Shown: positions 11,430 through 21,485 of the stretch, in pieces | How the letters are laid out: the number at the start of each line of letters is the position of its first letter | How positions within the stretch are numbered: position 1 is the first letter of the stretch | Notes under the pieces: model-generated | Told to the model about the DNA's origin: nothing | Seen by the model: only the letters and a program-made list of their open reading frames with translations | Database searches by the model: none | From: Ramazzottius varieornatus | Taxonomy: Eukaryota > Tardigrada > Eutardigrada > Parachela > Ramazzottiidae | Direction of reading: 5' to 3' | Assembly (NCBI GenBank): GCA_001949185.1 | Contig: BDGG01000016.1 | Span: 1,061,928 to 1,125,927, forward strand | Length of the DNA: 64,000 nucleotides | Translations under genes and position numbers: made by a program

Positions 11430-12628
11430 TCAGTTGACAAAGCCAGTGGCAATCAGCTTATCGAGAAAGAATTTGATGTCGGCCATTTCGGAGTCGCTGA
11501 AGCCCATGGCTCTCAGCTCTCCAGAGTTGCCCTTCTCAGTGGCGACCACGATGTTGCGGAATCGCTCGGCGTTCTCGGGCTTCAGTTTACCGCTGGCGGC
11601 GAAGTCGTCGATCGTGGGACTCTCTGAAAATCCCAACAACATATTGGTCAGATGACCGAACAAATTCGAAGGCTCAAGGTTACTTCAAGCTTACCTGACA
11701 GGAGAACTGCGATACGTGTAGTTTCGCCAAGGTTCGCGGCGTCATTACCGAAGATCTTTTGCAGGAAGTCAGCGCCGTGCGACTTCATGAGGCTGTTGAG
11801 GAAAGTGGCGGTTTCCTTCACCGGGGGACGTTTCGCTGCAATAAGATTACTTTCATGATAAAGGGGGACACTGGGAAGCGAAAGGTACAATGGGAATCTT
11901 TAGTGGCGCACGGTTGCGGCCGATAAGAATGGAAACGTGCGCCGCATGGAAATCGAATTGGAAAGGACTTCCTAATGGCGCACTCTTCGAGCCTCATGCA
12001 AACACCAACTAAACAAGATCGTGTTTTTTAAATAGCGCATGCTAGCGGCTGATCACAATGAGAGAGAGCGTCACTCAAAATAACCATCTTCTACGTTTCA
12101 TTAGCCGATCTGGTAAGCCATGCACTTGGGTCAACGGAAGTGTTAGAAAGCACATTTTGTGATGCTTACCGGCAGAGCAGACGGCCTTGTTCTCGTCGTA
12201 ACCGCTGGGGCAATCGTTGCTACCGTCACAGACGAAGCCGAGGGAGATACACTTGGTGGGACTGCCCGGGCACAGGAAGGGCTCTGTGGCAGGACAAGCG
12301 GGATCTGCAAGAACAAAATCGGAATATTCAGTCTGTGAAGGGAAGTTAACCTTAGAGATATGAGTACTCGTAGCGGTAGTTTCTTCATCGATGGAGGAAC
12401 CCGTCTAATGTGACACTCACCGATTTTCCGCTTCCACTGTTGCATGAGCCTGTACGGCATGTCATAGTCATTGTTGGGCGACTCCGCCAAGTAGTTGCCC
12501 AAGAGGTGGGGATTCAAGGCAGAGGGGTGATGGAAACGTCCAGCGAAGGACATGGGCGAAGAAATGACTGCTGTCAGAAGGAACCCGAGCAAGAAGACCA
12601 CGGAAAGACTCTTCGAAGAGATCGCCAT
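11430..12628 (-). CDS. Prohormone-4 / IDLSRF-like neuropeptide precursor
   Basis: Secreted neuropeptide-type precursor resembling insect prohormone-4. Four exons fit in phase: 12628-12421, 12304-12170, 11835-11695 and 11623-11430, giving 225 aa. Residues 1-24 are a hydrophobic signal peptide. Residues 25-65 form an N-terminal peptide ending at a basic site (QQWKRKIG, residues 66-68). An LDLa module follows (about 72-112; CPATEPFLCPGSPTKC, VCDGSNDCPSGYDE). The C-terminal domain has the family hallmarks AKRPPVKETATFLNSLM, ESPTIDDF and DIKFFLDKLIATGFVN. The mature-peptide position of other members (IDLSRF) is not conserved here; only SFAGRF is similar. PC2, the likely processing enzyme, is encoded 36 kb away. 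Family assignment rests on remembered family motifs. Confidence 0.82.
11895..12075. repeat. Decayed foldback family A cluster (prohormone intron)
   Basis: Three partial units: GTGGCGCACGGTTGCGG / AACGTGCGCCGCATGG, then ATGGCGCACTCTTCG, then a degraded AAATAGCGCATGCTAGC. All lie in the intron 11836-12169. Confidence 0.55.
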
Positions 12629-12767
12629 TCCGATATGAATTCAGGAGACAAAAAGAACAGTGAGAAATGTACAAAGGATAAGGCACACCCAGAAAGAAAA
12701 GTCGCACTCAGGGACCTGCGATCGGGACCTTCAGCCTTTGCAAGTAGGAGACAAGCCAGGCTAGACG

Positions 12768-12778
12768 ACTTTATATCG
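12768..12778 (-). promoter_or_regulatory. Possible TATA box of the prohormone gene
   Basis: Minus strand reads GATATAAAGTC; TATAAA lies about 140 nt upstream of the prohormone ATG. Position and sequence fit a core promoter, but no transcript start is known. Confidence 0.35.
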
Positions 12779-12779
12779 T

Positions 12780-13694
12780 CAGAGGATCAACTTTGAACTC
12801 TGATGGGGATGACATGCTATATCTCATCAAGAGGGAAAGCTCCCACTTGGCTAGGAGTTATCAATGATAATTAGGGAGCACTTTGCCGGCGGTAACGAGG
12901 AGGCAACTCTGCGTGCCACCCACATTATCATGTTAATTTTTCTGCTTATACCTAATTACTTTCCTATCCCGACAGAGTTCAGGCCAGAGGCTTTTACACT
13001 TCCTCATGCATAATTAAGGACACTTTGCACGGCCTCCGAAATACGAAACAGTTAACCGGCTTTTGCCCTTCATTACGTATCGCGGTCATTACGCACCCTT
13101 CTGGCTCCAACGTGTGAAGCTAATGGACTTACGTAGTACCACCACTGCCTCAAACAGAGTCAATGCATTCATCTAGTATTCGGGATAATTGAAAAGTTCG
13201 ATGCATGCTTAATTTATCTTTTCCATTGAGAAATCAAACAATTTTCGAGAAGCGCGGCAGAACCCCTCGAAAGCCATTAGAGCAAAAGCGTTTGCCCTGC
13301 CACTCTGTTAATGGGATTGACGAACTTACCGGTACGTCATGACGGCCAAGGACCATGGTGAAACCCATACGCTGACAGTTCCATCGAGTGGCTCCTGCAT
13401 TAGTGGCCAAAAGATGGGTGGAGTGACTGAAGTGCAAAAAGTTAGAATTTGTTGTCACGGAGCGTTAAAAGATCGAACAGCAACTGAAGGAAACCTCTTT
13501 TAAAAACAGTACGTGAGCAGTTGTATTATACCTTCAACGTACGAGTAATCTTACTTTGTAATATTTTGAATCATTTATGTCAGTGTTATGAAAGCCTTGG
13601 TTCATTTGAAGTTCAAACTGCATTAGGAAATCGCGCGAAATGTACTACTCCATGAACGACGTTAAACCTATGAACCATTCTCAGTCCCTGAGCA
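12780..13694. other. Divergent intergenic region, no gene seen
   Basis: Separates the minus-strand prohormone gene from the plus-strand MEIG1-domain gene, so promoters of both probably lie here. It is AT-rich with no convincing reading frame. Confidence 0.45.
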
Positions 13695-14873
13695 ATGCTA
13701 CCCTCTGATGACGCTTACCGAAGAAACATTGTGACTATAGGCGATAACCGGAGACAGTCCTTCCTAAACGACCGGGAATGGCGGCGAACTGCTGTAGGAG
13801 ACGACATCACTATCCGAGTCGCTCACGTCAGACGGCACTTCCACTGCTTTTCTGCCCACAAGTCCGAAGAAGGGCATCTAGATATCACAGAATTCATAGA
13901 AATCAAAGACGCGATCAAGAAGAAAGTAGATGTGTTCTTAGAACGGACAGTGAACGAGCCATTGAAGGTACCCGACAGACTTCCCGTGGACGATGTAGAA
14001 CTTCCGCCCATCGGCACCGATGTAGACTTCTCCGAGATCGAAGCGCATATTCTGGCTGCTTCAAGCCTGAAAAACGTCAGACATGAACATAAGGGATGGG
14101 GTAGAAGAAGGCGAGTAAGAAAGTATCATAAAAGTTACTGCGTACCTCCGCTGTATGAGGAGTTGGAGAAGCCTTCGAAGTGGACACCCGAAGTCGAGGA
14201 CGTTTATCGATTCCGAGCAGCTGGATACCGAGACGAAACGCATTTCCGTGTGGTCAATGGACCCAGTGTACCTGGTAAGAAAAAGAAACGTACAGGTTGA
14301 AACGTAAAAGGGTTGAACGAGACTAACGAGAGCGGAGAGTAGACTGTAACGCCTTGAGCCATACCGAACAGTCAAATCTACGCATAACGTCATCGCGTAC
14401 ACGTGTTACTGTAGGTAACAATGATGACATCATGGGCGACTCACCTGACACTCTACGAATCTGATTTCTTTCTTTTTGTAGTTAACAGATGCGCCCGCAC
14501 CGGCCTGATCAGCAAACTCCCGAACAAACGAAATCACTACCATCCTCTAATCTTCTCCGAAAACATAGAATGCGACTTTGCCGAGATCAGGAAAGTCAAA
14601 ATTCCACGATACTGTTGGAACTTTCTGGAGCATGACTTTTACCTGGCGGCGCTCTTCCACATGCGCATGACTGCGGTTCAGAACAAAGCCATAGCGGAGG
14701 CTGAAAAAGTGCGCAAACTGCTGGTTGAAAAGATCCGGAAGGAGCGGAAGCACAAGAAGCATCACAAACAGCTACAAAAAGATCCATCTATCAAAGTGGA
14801 AGACGACGACGGCGGCGGCGGTGGCGGGAAAGAAAAGTCTGCCAAGAAGAAGCACAAGAAAAGCAAGAAATAA
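13695..14873 (+). CDS. MEIG1-domain protein with long N- and C-terminal extensions
   Basis: MEIG1 in mammals is a small (about 88 aa) protein that works with PACRG in building the sperm tail. Two exons fit in phase: 13695-14274 and 14482-14873, giving 323 aa. Residues about 160-240 align with almost the whole of MEIG1: SKWTPEVEDVYRF and AAGYRDETHFRVV, then across the intron VNRCARTGLISKLPNKR and ECDFAEIRKVKIPRY, which match WSEEIENLYRF, GYRDETEYR, DRWPETGYVKKLQRR and ECDDKEVHKVKIYAY. The N-terminal 155 residues are unrecognised, with a basic cluster (WGRRRRVRKYHK). The C-terminal tail has a charged coiled-coil-like stretch, a Gly run and a Lys-rich end (KKKHKKSKK) that could be a nuclear signal. 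The fused architecture is unusual. Domain call is firm, overall role inferred. Confidence 0.82.
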
Positions 14874-15680
14874 ATTCGCGCTGTAAACATCCACACATGG
14901 TGAGCCCATTGGTGTACTCGTACAGTAAAGACAAGCAGCCGCTACCAGACAGTTCCCTGTTCCCATACCGAACCCCCGGCACTGCTTCACTTTCTTCTGA
15001 CCCTGTGAACGAAGATACAGGAAACGTTTCGAGGCCACTGATAATTCTCCAGAGAACAGAGAATTCCATATTCATTCCGATGTCCGAAGATTCGGTGAAG
15101 AACTATCCGAAGAACCAAAGACTTATCCAAAGAACTGTCCATACGCTTTCCAAAGAACCATAATCGCCATTGAAACTATAATGCTGCTAACGCAGGAAAA
15201 GCATGCAGGGATAAACTTGAGCATAAAAGAACCACCAACTGCGAATTAGACGGTTCCCAGATCGAACCTCACGACACGTACTTATACTTCATTTTCGTTC
15301 ATGACGCACGACTTTCGGTATCGAAATCTGGTTTCAACTTTCGGAAGGTGCTAACAAAGCTCCACCGCTTTCCTTCTGCTGATGCGCCGTGGGAATTTGC
15401 AATACGACCAGAGGTACTGTAACTGTTGTTACAGTCGGAACTGCTTCTTAAAACCTTCTACTGCAGGTTTCACGTTTCAGAATGAAGCCGGAAGTCTCAG
15501 GCTTCCTCGTCGTTGATCTGCTATCAAGCACCACATAAACGTCAAATCAAACTATATTCTGTACAGCTATCAAAGCATATAATATACAAGTAAAGAGTAT
15601 AAAACAAACAACGAATGGCCTCAAACAATAACCTTCCCCGAAGCTTCACCAAAAACTGGCTCAGATAAAGGACACAAAAG
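14874..15680. other. Convergent 3' region between the MEIG1-domain gene and SPRED
   Basis: Both flanking genes end here. Several short open frames exist, but none looks like protein on composition or domain grounds. Likely 3' untranslated sequence plus spacer. Confidence 0.45.
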
Positions 15681-17506
15681 CTATCGATGCACTTGATCCA
15701 TCGGCGCATGTTTCCCTCCACACGCTCCACACAGCAGGCCCATCTTATGGCATCCCTTAAGGGGATAGTAGCACCAAAGGCAAGGCAGGAGTAGAGACAT
15801 GGCGGTGAGGGCCAGCCAGCGCCAGAAGCAGTTCTTGGCGCTAGTATCACAGCTACAAGGATGCGGCGAGTATTCTTCGCCGTCCGACCCCTCATTCCCT
15901 CCACACCCACAGGAGAGAAGTCCCGAGGCCAGCGGAACACAAGTCAGGCGATTAATGCACTCTTTGGCTTTGTCTGGAGCAAATTCACAGGCGCCCTTCT
16001 CATTACCTTCCACCGAGTAATATTCATGGCAATATTTACAGCGGCTTCGTTCGCCTCTGGTGGCATACCTCTTGCTCGCCTTCTCCTTCTTCCTTCCACC
16101 CAAGCCTCGTTTGTTCTTAATGGGTAAGAGTGGTGGTCGATGGCTGCACATCATATCTAAGTTATAAATCTTGATGCTGCTGATGGAGTCTCTCTTATTG
16201 TTTCTTGTTTTGGTTGTGTCTATGGAAGCAGGGTAAGTGTATTCGTGTGTGCTGCTGGGTGGATCTGGGTAGAGCGAGGAGACGGAAGTGTGCTCGTCTT
16301 CGCTCTTGGCGCTAATGACGTCAACGTACGTGTACTTTTCCGAAGCGGAAACTAGCGGTTTACTCAGCTCTTTGGCACTGGTCTCGGCAGTGTGCGAAGC
16401 GGAAAGACGGACGGTGTAGGCAGGATCGTGGTGAAGGCCGCTGCTACTGTGGAACGGCGCGGACAGGGACTTGGTCATGGTGGCCGGTAACGACAGGATA
16501 CGCTTGGCCGGCTCGTTGACGGGGCTGTGGCGAAAGTGGCGGGCAGAGATTGGCACGGAAGTTGTGGAGAGCTGCGGACTGGCGGTCCGGTGCTCCAAGA
16601 AACTTTTGGAGCCCAAGGCACGGGGAGGCCGCAGGGGAAGCTTGCGAGCCAGCTCACTCTCACTTCCCTGGAAAGAGCCCAATACATCAGACACGTCACC
16701 GCGCGAAACCAGCTGGAAATCCGAAGGAGAACCGGAAGTTCATAGCACATACAGTACTGTGATATTCATAATACATACCGAGACACTCTGATCGCCAGCG
16801 TCCTCGCGTCCGCTTTCGAAAGCTCTCAGGAGTTCCGGCGAAGCTTCCGGATCACCTGAAACATAAAACTCTCTGTCAATCTTCGGACATACGTTCAAGT
16901 TTGAAGAGAAAAATTATTGCTCGTTTTTTAGGTTTTACCAGATTTTATACGTTCGGGTAATGTGGCGATATGCGCCACAGTACTGCACCATTTTGCTCGA
17001 ACGTGGCAAACATGTATGCAGGTCGGTGATGTCATGCTAGTTTGATAGGAAGAGCAATACTTACAGGTTTTGAGTTCCTCCAAGGCTTTCTCGACGGCAA
17101 TGTCGAAGGTCTTGCCATCTGCTGCGCTCTGGAAAGTCAAGCCAAATTTCTTTCCCCGAAGCGTCCAGTGTCGGAATGTCGGTGTCACTTGGTTGTACAA
17201 GAGATCTTTCTTCAAAATGCAGTTGAGGCAAACCTGCAATCATTCAACGAGTTCATGGTGGGAGTTTGAAACAAGTGAGTAAATCGTGGTGCTCTTACAG
17301 ATTCATCGCTCAAACGGTGTCCAGTGATGACGAACTGCACTCTGGACGTAGGGAGAGCCAGAGGCGAAGGTTGGTTCTCTGGGGCGAAGACGGAAATTCG
17401 ACGGAGACCCACCAGACTCATGCCACCTCCCGCCACCGGCACCCATCCTCCCGAGGAGTCGTCCCGTGTCATCACTTGAGCACGGACTTTGGCCAGACAT
17501 TCGTTG
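15681..17506 (-). CDS. Spred: SPRED (Sprouty-related EVH1 protein), 5' exon missing
   Basis: SPRED proteins sit at the plasma membrane and restrain Ras-MAPK signalling. Four exons were found: 17506-17299, 17233-17065, 16855-16779 and 16712-15681. The EVH1 domain is clear: AKVRAQVMTRDDSSGGWVPV, then CLNCILKKDLLYNQVTPTFR and KKFGLTFQSAADGKTFDIAV, closely matching vertebrate SPRED. The C-terminal Sprouty domain is complete, with Cys-rich blocks such as RCKYCHEYY, CGCGGNEG, KNCFWRWLALTAMSLLLPCL and LLCGACGG, which support palmitoylation and membrane localisation. The middle is Ser-rich and disordered; no KIT-binding domain was recognised. The first exon found starts mid-codon after an acceptor, so the start codon is in an upstream exon (above 17506) that I could not identify. 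Confidence 0.88.
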
Positions 17507-17559
17507 CTACAACCAGAACAACATTCCAGTCAGTAAATGTGGCTTCCAGAAGAACTCTC

Positions 17560-17670
17560 CTGCTCAAAACTGGGAGTTCGGCAAACCAACACAAAAATTG
17601 GCGCATATTCTTGAAAGCCGGAAGCCTGCGCCACTTCAGGAAAAACCATCCTGATGAGTTAGTTCGCCGG
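17560..17670. repeat. Foldback family A copy upstream of SPRED exons
   Basis: Ends TTCGGCAAACCAACAC and GATGAGTTAGTTCGCCGG; arms TTGGCGCATATTCTTG / GGAAGCCTGCGCCACTTC. Confidence 0.6.
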
Positions 17671-19480
17671 GCTCTGAAATTCGGGATAACTTTCAATTGT
17701 GGGGGATTTACTCTGAGTGAGATGAGTAGGATCCCATATCGCAAATCTCAAATTACGGGCGAAAATTAAGAACAGCGTAGGGGTACAGTGCGGTCGAACA
17801 GAAAATTCTCTGCTTCGCAGTTCGAGAAGCCTGGCGTGGCAGAAACGTTGACTATTTCCACCGACAAAACAGTCTAGACATTGGAAGACCTTATTATTCC
17901 GCGAAGCTCAGTACCAGTTTTATCCACCCTAATTTACTTGTCTTCGATTACGCGAATTTACGGTGACGTTTCCAAAAGCCTCGAAGTCCTTCAAAACCAA
18001 GATCTGTGGGTGTTTACCAACGCCTTAATGGAAGGAGAGACCTTCCGGACATCCTCCGACACCTCGTGGCCCCCTCAAGTCTTTCCGCTCTGTCTGCGGC
18101 ACCGGCAAATCGTCTGGCCACACCTGAATGTTTTTCCCAGCACGTTTGTCCGCATGGTAAACACCCTGGCATAACCGGCACTCCAAACACATGACGTCAA
18201 CGGGCGCAAACTCTTCCTTGCTTGTGTAACTGCTGCACTTCCGTTTTGTCATGAAGCAGACGGAAGAGCTTTACGTCTGAATGGAAAGGCTGAATGCGAT
18301 AAGATGCACCGTGAAAGTGCAGCTCATTCATCAAAATTCTGAACCAGTCAGCCTAACAGCTAATCAATTCTGCCCGACAAATCCTACTCGCTCACTCAGC
18401 ACATAGGACACTTGGCCTACCATTGTGTGTAGCAGGACAAGTGTATCCCCAAGGTCCTACTCCAGGCATTTAGACGATCTTGCTTGACGAGCAATTTTCT
18501 AAAAATAACTGCCTGTTTGTAGGACAACTCTTACCGAATTACGCCTAGTCTTTGTATATTCCAGCCATTAGGCTCGTTAAACCGTCTTGAAAATGGTAAC
18601 ACCAGCTTGTCACACTCCTAAACAAGTTGTAAATAATTTCCTGGAAAGACTACGGACAATGATAAGAGGTAAAGCTCATAATCTCCATTTCCCCTACAAA
18701 ACCTTCTACCAGATTTTCCCCTCATCTTCTCGAGTGCGGAACCTTGAAAGTTCCTTCGTGATATAGGTCAGTTTCGATAGTTCGTCTAAAAGTCCCTGGA
18801 ATTGGAACTGATTTCGATTACGACAGCGGAGGACAAGGTGTACCTTACTTGCTCAAACTTTCCTCCGTCATAATCTCTTCACAGCTGCGGCTGCTTCTCT
18901 GATGACATCTCCGGTCTTTCCAGACGAACCAAGTCCAGCGACGACGTCCATGATTCAAACCATGATAATATTTTGGTAGAGATGAACGATAAACAGCCCG
19001 ATAAAATCTTGGCGGTTACAGTTGGATGCACCTGTGGATCTAACAGCAGGATTGTAGTCAAACGAAGCAACCTTATCAGTCAAAAGCAATTTCATAATGT
19101 GAGGCACAGTACCACCAATCAAATCAAATAATCGACCTTCGAAAATCTAAACAATTCAGGAGGTTACCTTTCAGAAATGCAAACCACCGTTCTGTTACTT
19201 CCACAATCCACACTAAAGCCCCACGAGCGTCTTCCAAGATGAATGGCGCACTGCAGGGAAGAGATGTATAAAGGATGGAGAGAAAGAGAGGAAGAGGCCC
19301 GGCAGCATTCAGCTGTTCTGCTGCTCCTTCAGAATGGAAGTTTGCTCCGATTCATAAAACTGTAACGAGGCACACCCCTTTCCTGTCCTTCTGGGCTCCG
19401 TCTTTCCTCCGGCGTGCTTCTCCCCGTCTCCACCGTGGTACACTTGACAGCTTGTCCCCGCCTACAGACATAACCCGTGT

Positions 19481-19722
19481 ATGGTAAGCCGGGCGATCCA
19501 AAAGTCCACAGTACTGTTACCGCGCATGGATGCACGGAGAAACTGACTTTATCCGCGCACACACGCGCGGTAAAATGTCTTTATCCGCGGGTGGATGCGC
19601 GGATAAAGTATTTCACCGCGCATGGAGTTTCTCAGCGCATTCACGCGCGGGTAAAGTCTATTTATCCGCGCATCCACCCGCGGATAAAGTCAGTTTCACC
19701 GCGCATGTACCCGGCTCACCAT
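19481..19722. mobile_element. 242-bp MITE with perfect 8-bp target duplication
   Basis: The element starts ATGGTAAGCCGGG and ends CCCGGCTCACCAT, a one-mismatch inverted repeat. It is flanked on both sides by ACCCGTGT (19473-19480 and 19723-19730), a perfect 8-bp direct repeat. The interior is a long imperfect palindrome of repeated TTTATCCGCGxxxxxx and CACCGCGCATG motifs. It has no coding capacity. An 8-bp duplication is typical of hAT-superfamily and P-type elements, so this is probably a non-autonomous hAT-like MITE. Confidence 0.8.
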
Positions 19723-20687
19723 ACCCGTGTAAGAAGCTCCAGTTGTGAATGGCTGCTGAAAGTGTCAAGAGAAGATATTGATTGTGTTTGCCGATCCTCC
19801 TCTTACCGCAGTAAAAGTTTGATAAAGGCACGACTGACAAGCAAACAAACGAGCGTGCACCGGGCCGCTAAAAGGGGCGGGGCGTTGTCAAATGTGCATC
19901 ACATCATCATACACCTAGGTACGCTGTGCACCGCCCGATCGTCGAATCAGCTGGTGTCTGCACGCTGTAGGTTCTCGCCGCCCGTGTGCATATGTTTATT
20001 GCCGTCCAATGAAACCTATGTCTATCGTCAGAATCTTATGGATAGAACAATGGATTACCGCGTGACAGCAGAAAAGTGCGGATATTTTATTCTTGCTACT
20101 ACTTCGACGAGCACCTCCTGGAAAAAAATTTATGGTTAGAAAGCTCCGGGATCTTCTTGAGGTGTCCAAAATTACAAACAGGATCTTCAGGAGGGTGGGT
20201 AGTCATCGCAATGCCGGTACATCCTCCGGCGTTTCACGATCATTGATCAATTCTGGGTTTGTATTGCATGGGTGTGGCGCGCTGACTCACTGGACAACTT
20301 CAAGCTCATCATGGATCAGCTGCCAGAAATAGCTGCGGATCAATTTCGCACGCAAACGGATAAATTTGGTATAATTCATTAGATTTTGTGTTTATCATTC
20401 TGTGCGGGGCGTGCCATCGCCTCTCTTTTTTGTTAATCGAAGTTCGACGACGCACCCATAATTTGGGGAACAGTAAAACTGCTGTCCGTCACGGTGAACT
20501 CACGAGTGCACAATATACCGTGACAAGAGTAAACACCGCGGTAGTCGGTAAAGGAAAATATAACAAAATTTGCTGCGAAGTTCATCGCGCGAGCCTGCGA
20601 CCACTCTCTGTTTGCTTTTGGAAAGACCACGAGCTCGACTAATCCAGAATGACGCGGGCTTCGATACCGCAATTATACACAAGCAGT

Positions 20688-20849
20688 AGGCTCGGCTAAG
20701 CTAAAATAAGCCGTTTTAACCGTTCTTAGCCGCGGCTAAAATGAATGTTCGTTCGATTGATTTATTGATGTTAAGTCGCCCGAAACGTTTTAGCCGTTTT
20801 TGCCTCGGCTAAGAACGGCTAAACGGCTTATTTTAGCTTAGCCGAGCCT
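20688..20849. mobile_element. 162-bp terminal-inverted-repeat element
   Basis: Starts AGGCTCGGCTAAGCTAAAAT and ends with the exact inverse complement ATTTTAGCTTAGCCGAGCCT; the inverted match continues inward through AAGCCGTTT and a CGTTCTTAGCCG / CGGCTAAGAACG pair. The core is AT-rich and non-coding. No clear target duplication was found. Confidence 0.75.
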
Positions 20850-21485
20850 CCTATGATATAACCGTAATCATCGGTCACTAGTCCGCATTTATTTTATACG
20901 TTGCGTAATGTAGATAAATTAAGTTAAGAGTGATTCCCGCCCAGGATGCTGGATGAACAACTCGAGGACGTGGAGCCTGATGGAGTAGGACGTTCGAACA
21001 GCGAGATGGAGTCCTGCCGAGTTGAAAGAGTAGGACACGTATACTGGTACGGGTATTATTCGTTTCCCGTAGGCTTTAAAGGCAGACATCCGCTAGATAG
21101 TACGCTCTCTCAGACGGAAGTAGGCAAGCGGCATACTGCGCCTTGAAGCTGGACAGGTCCAAGTTTCCTGCTTTATTTTTGCAATAAAGTCTACTGACCG
21201 CCGACGACGAAATTCGATGCCAAGGTTGGCGCTGACCGCGAATAAGTCGACTGATTTGATCAGCTGGCTTCGCGAGCCTCGTTCGCAGCTTCTGTTGAAT
21301 GGAAAAGGGCGATCCATCCCGCATTCCTTTTTCGAGAATCAGTCGCGCTTTTGCACGTTCTCGTCTTCCTCCTCTTTTTGAGGAACCTTGTGTTTTCCCA
21401 AGGCTAATTCTAACCGACCTTCTTAAACACGTAAACGGAATTAGGGCGTTTCTTTGCTGACTGTATTTTTTCTGCAGATTTCGCC

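Larger units (their letters stand above)
17507..21485. other. Gene-poor region with transposon-like elements
   Basis: Should contain the missing 5' exon and promoter of SPRED and the promoter of the LDL-receptor-like gene. A family A foldback lies at 17560-17670, and two clean terminal-inverted-repeat elements at 19481-19722 and 20688-20849. Open frames at 18025-18252 and 19477-20139 are not supported; the latter mostly translates the inverted-repeat element. Confidence 0.45.

Noticed and set aside
19477-20139. 220-residue plus-strand frame
   Set aside because: Much of it is translation of the 242-bp inverted-repeat element; the Arg/Ser/Ile/Tyr-rich composition follows from the repeated words.
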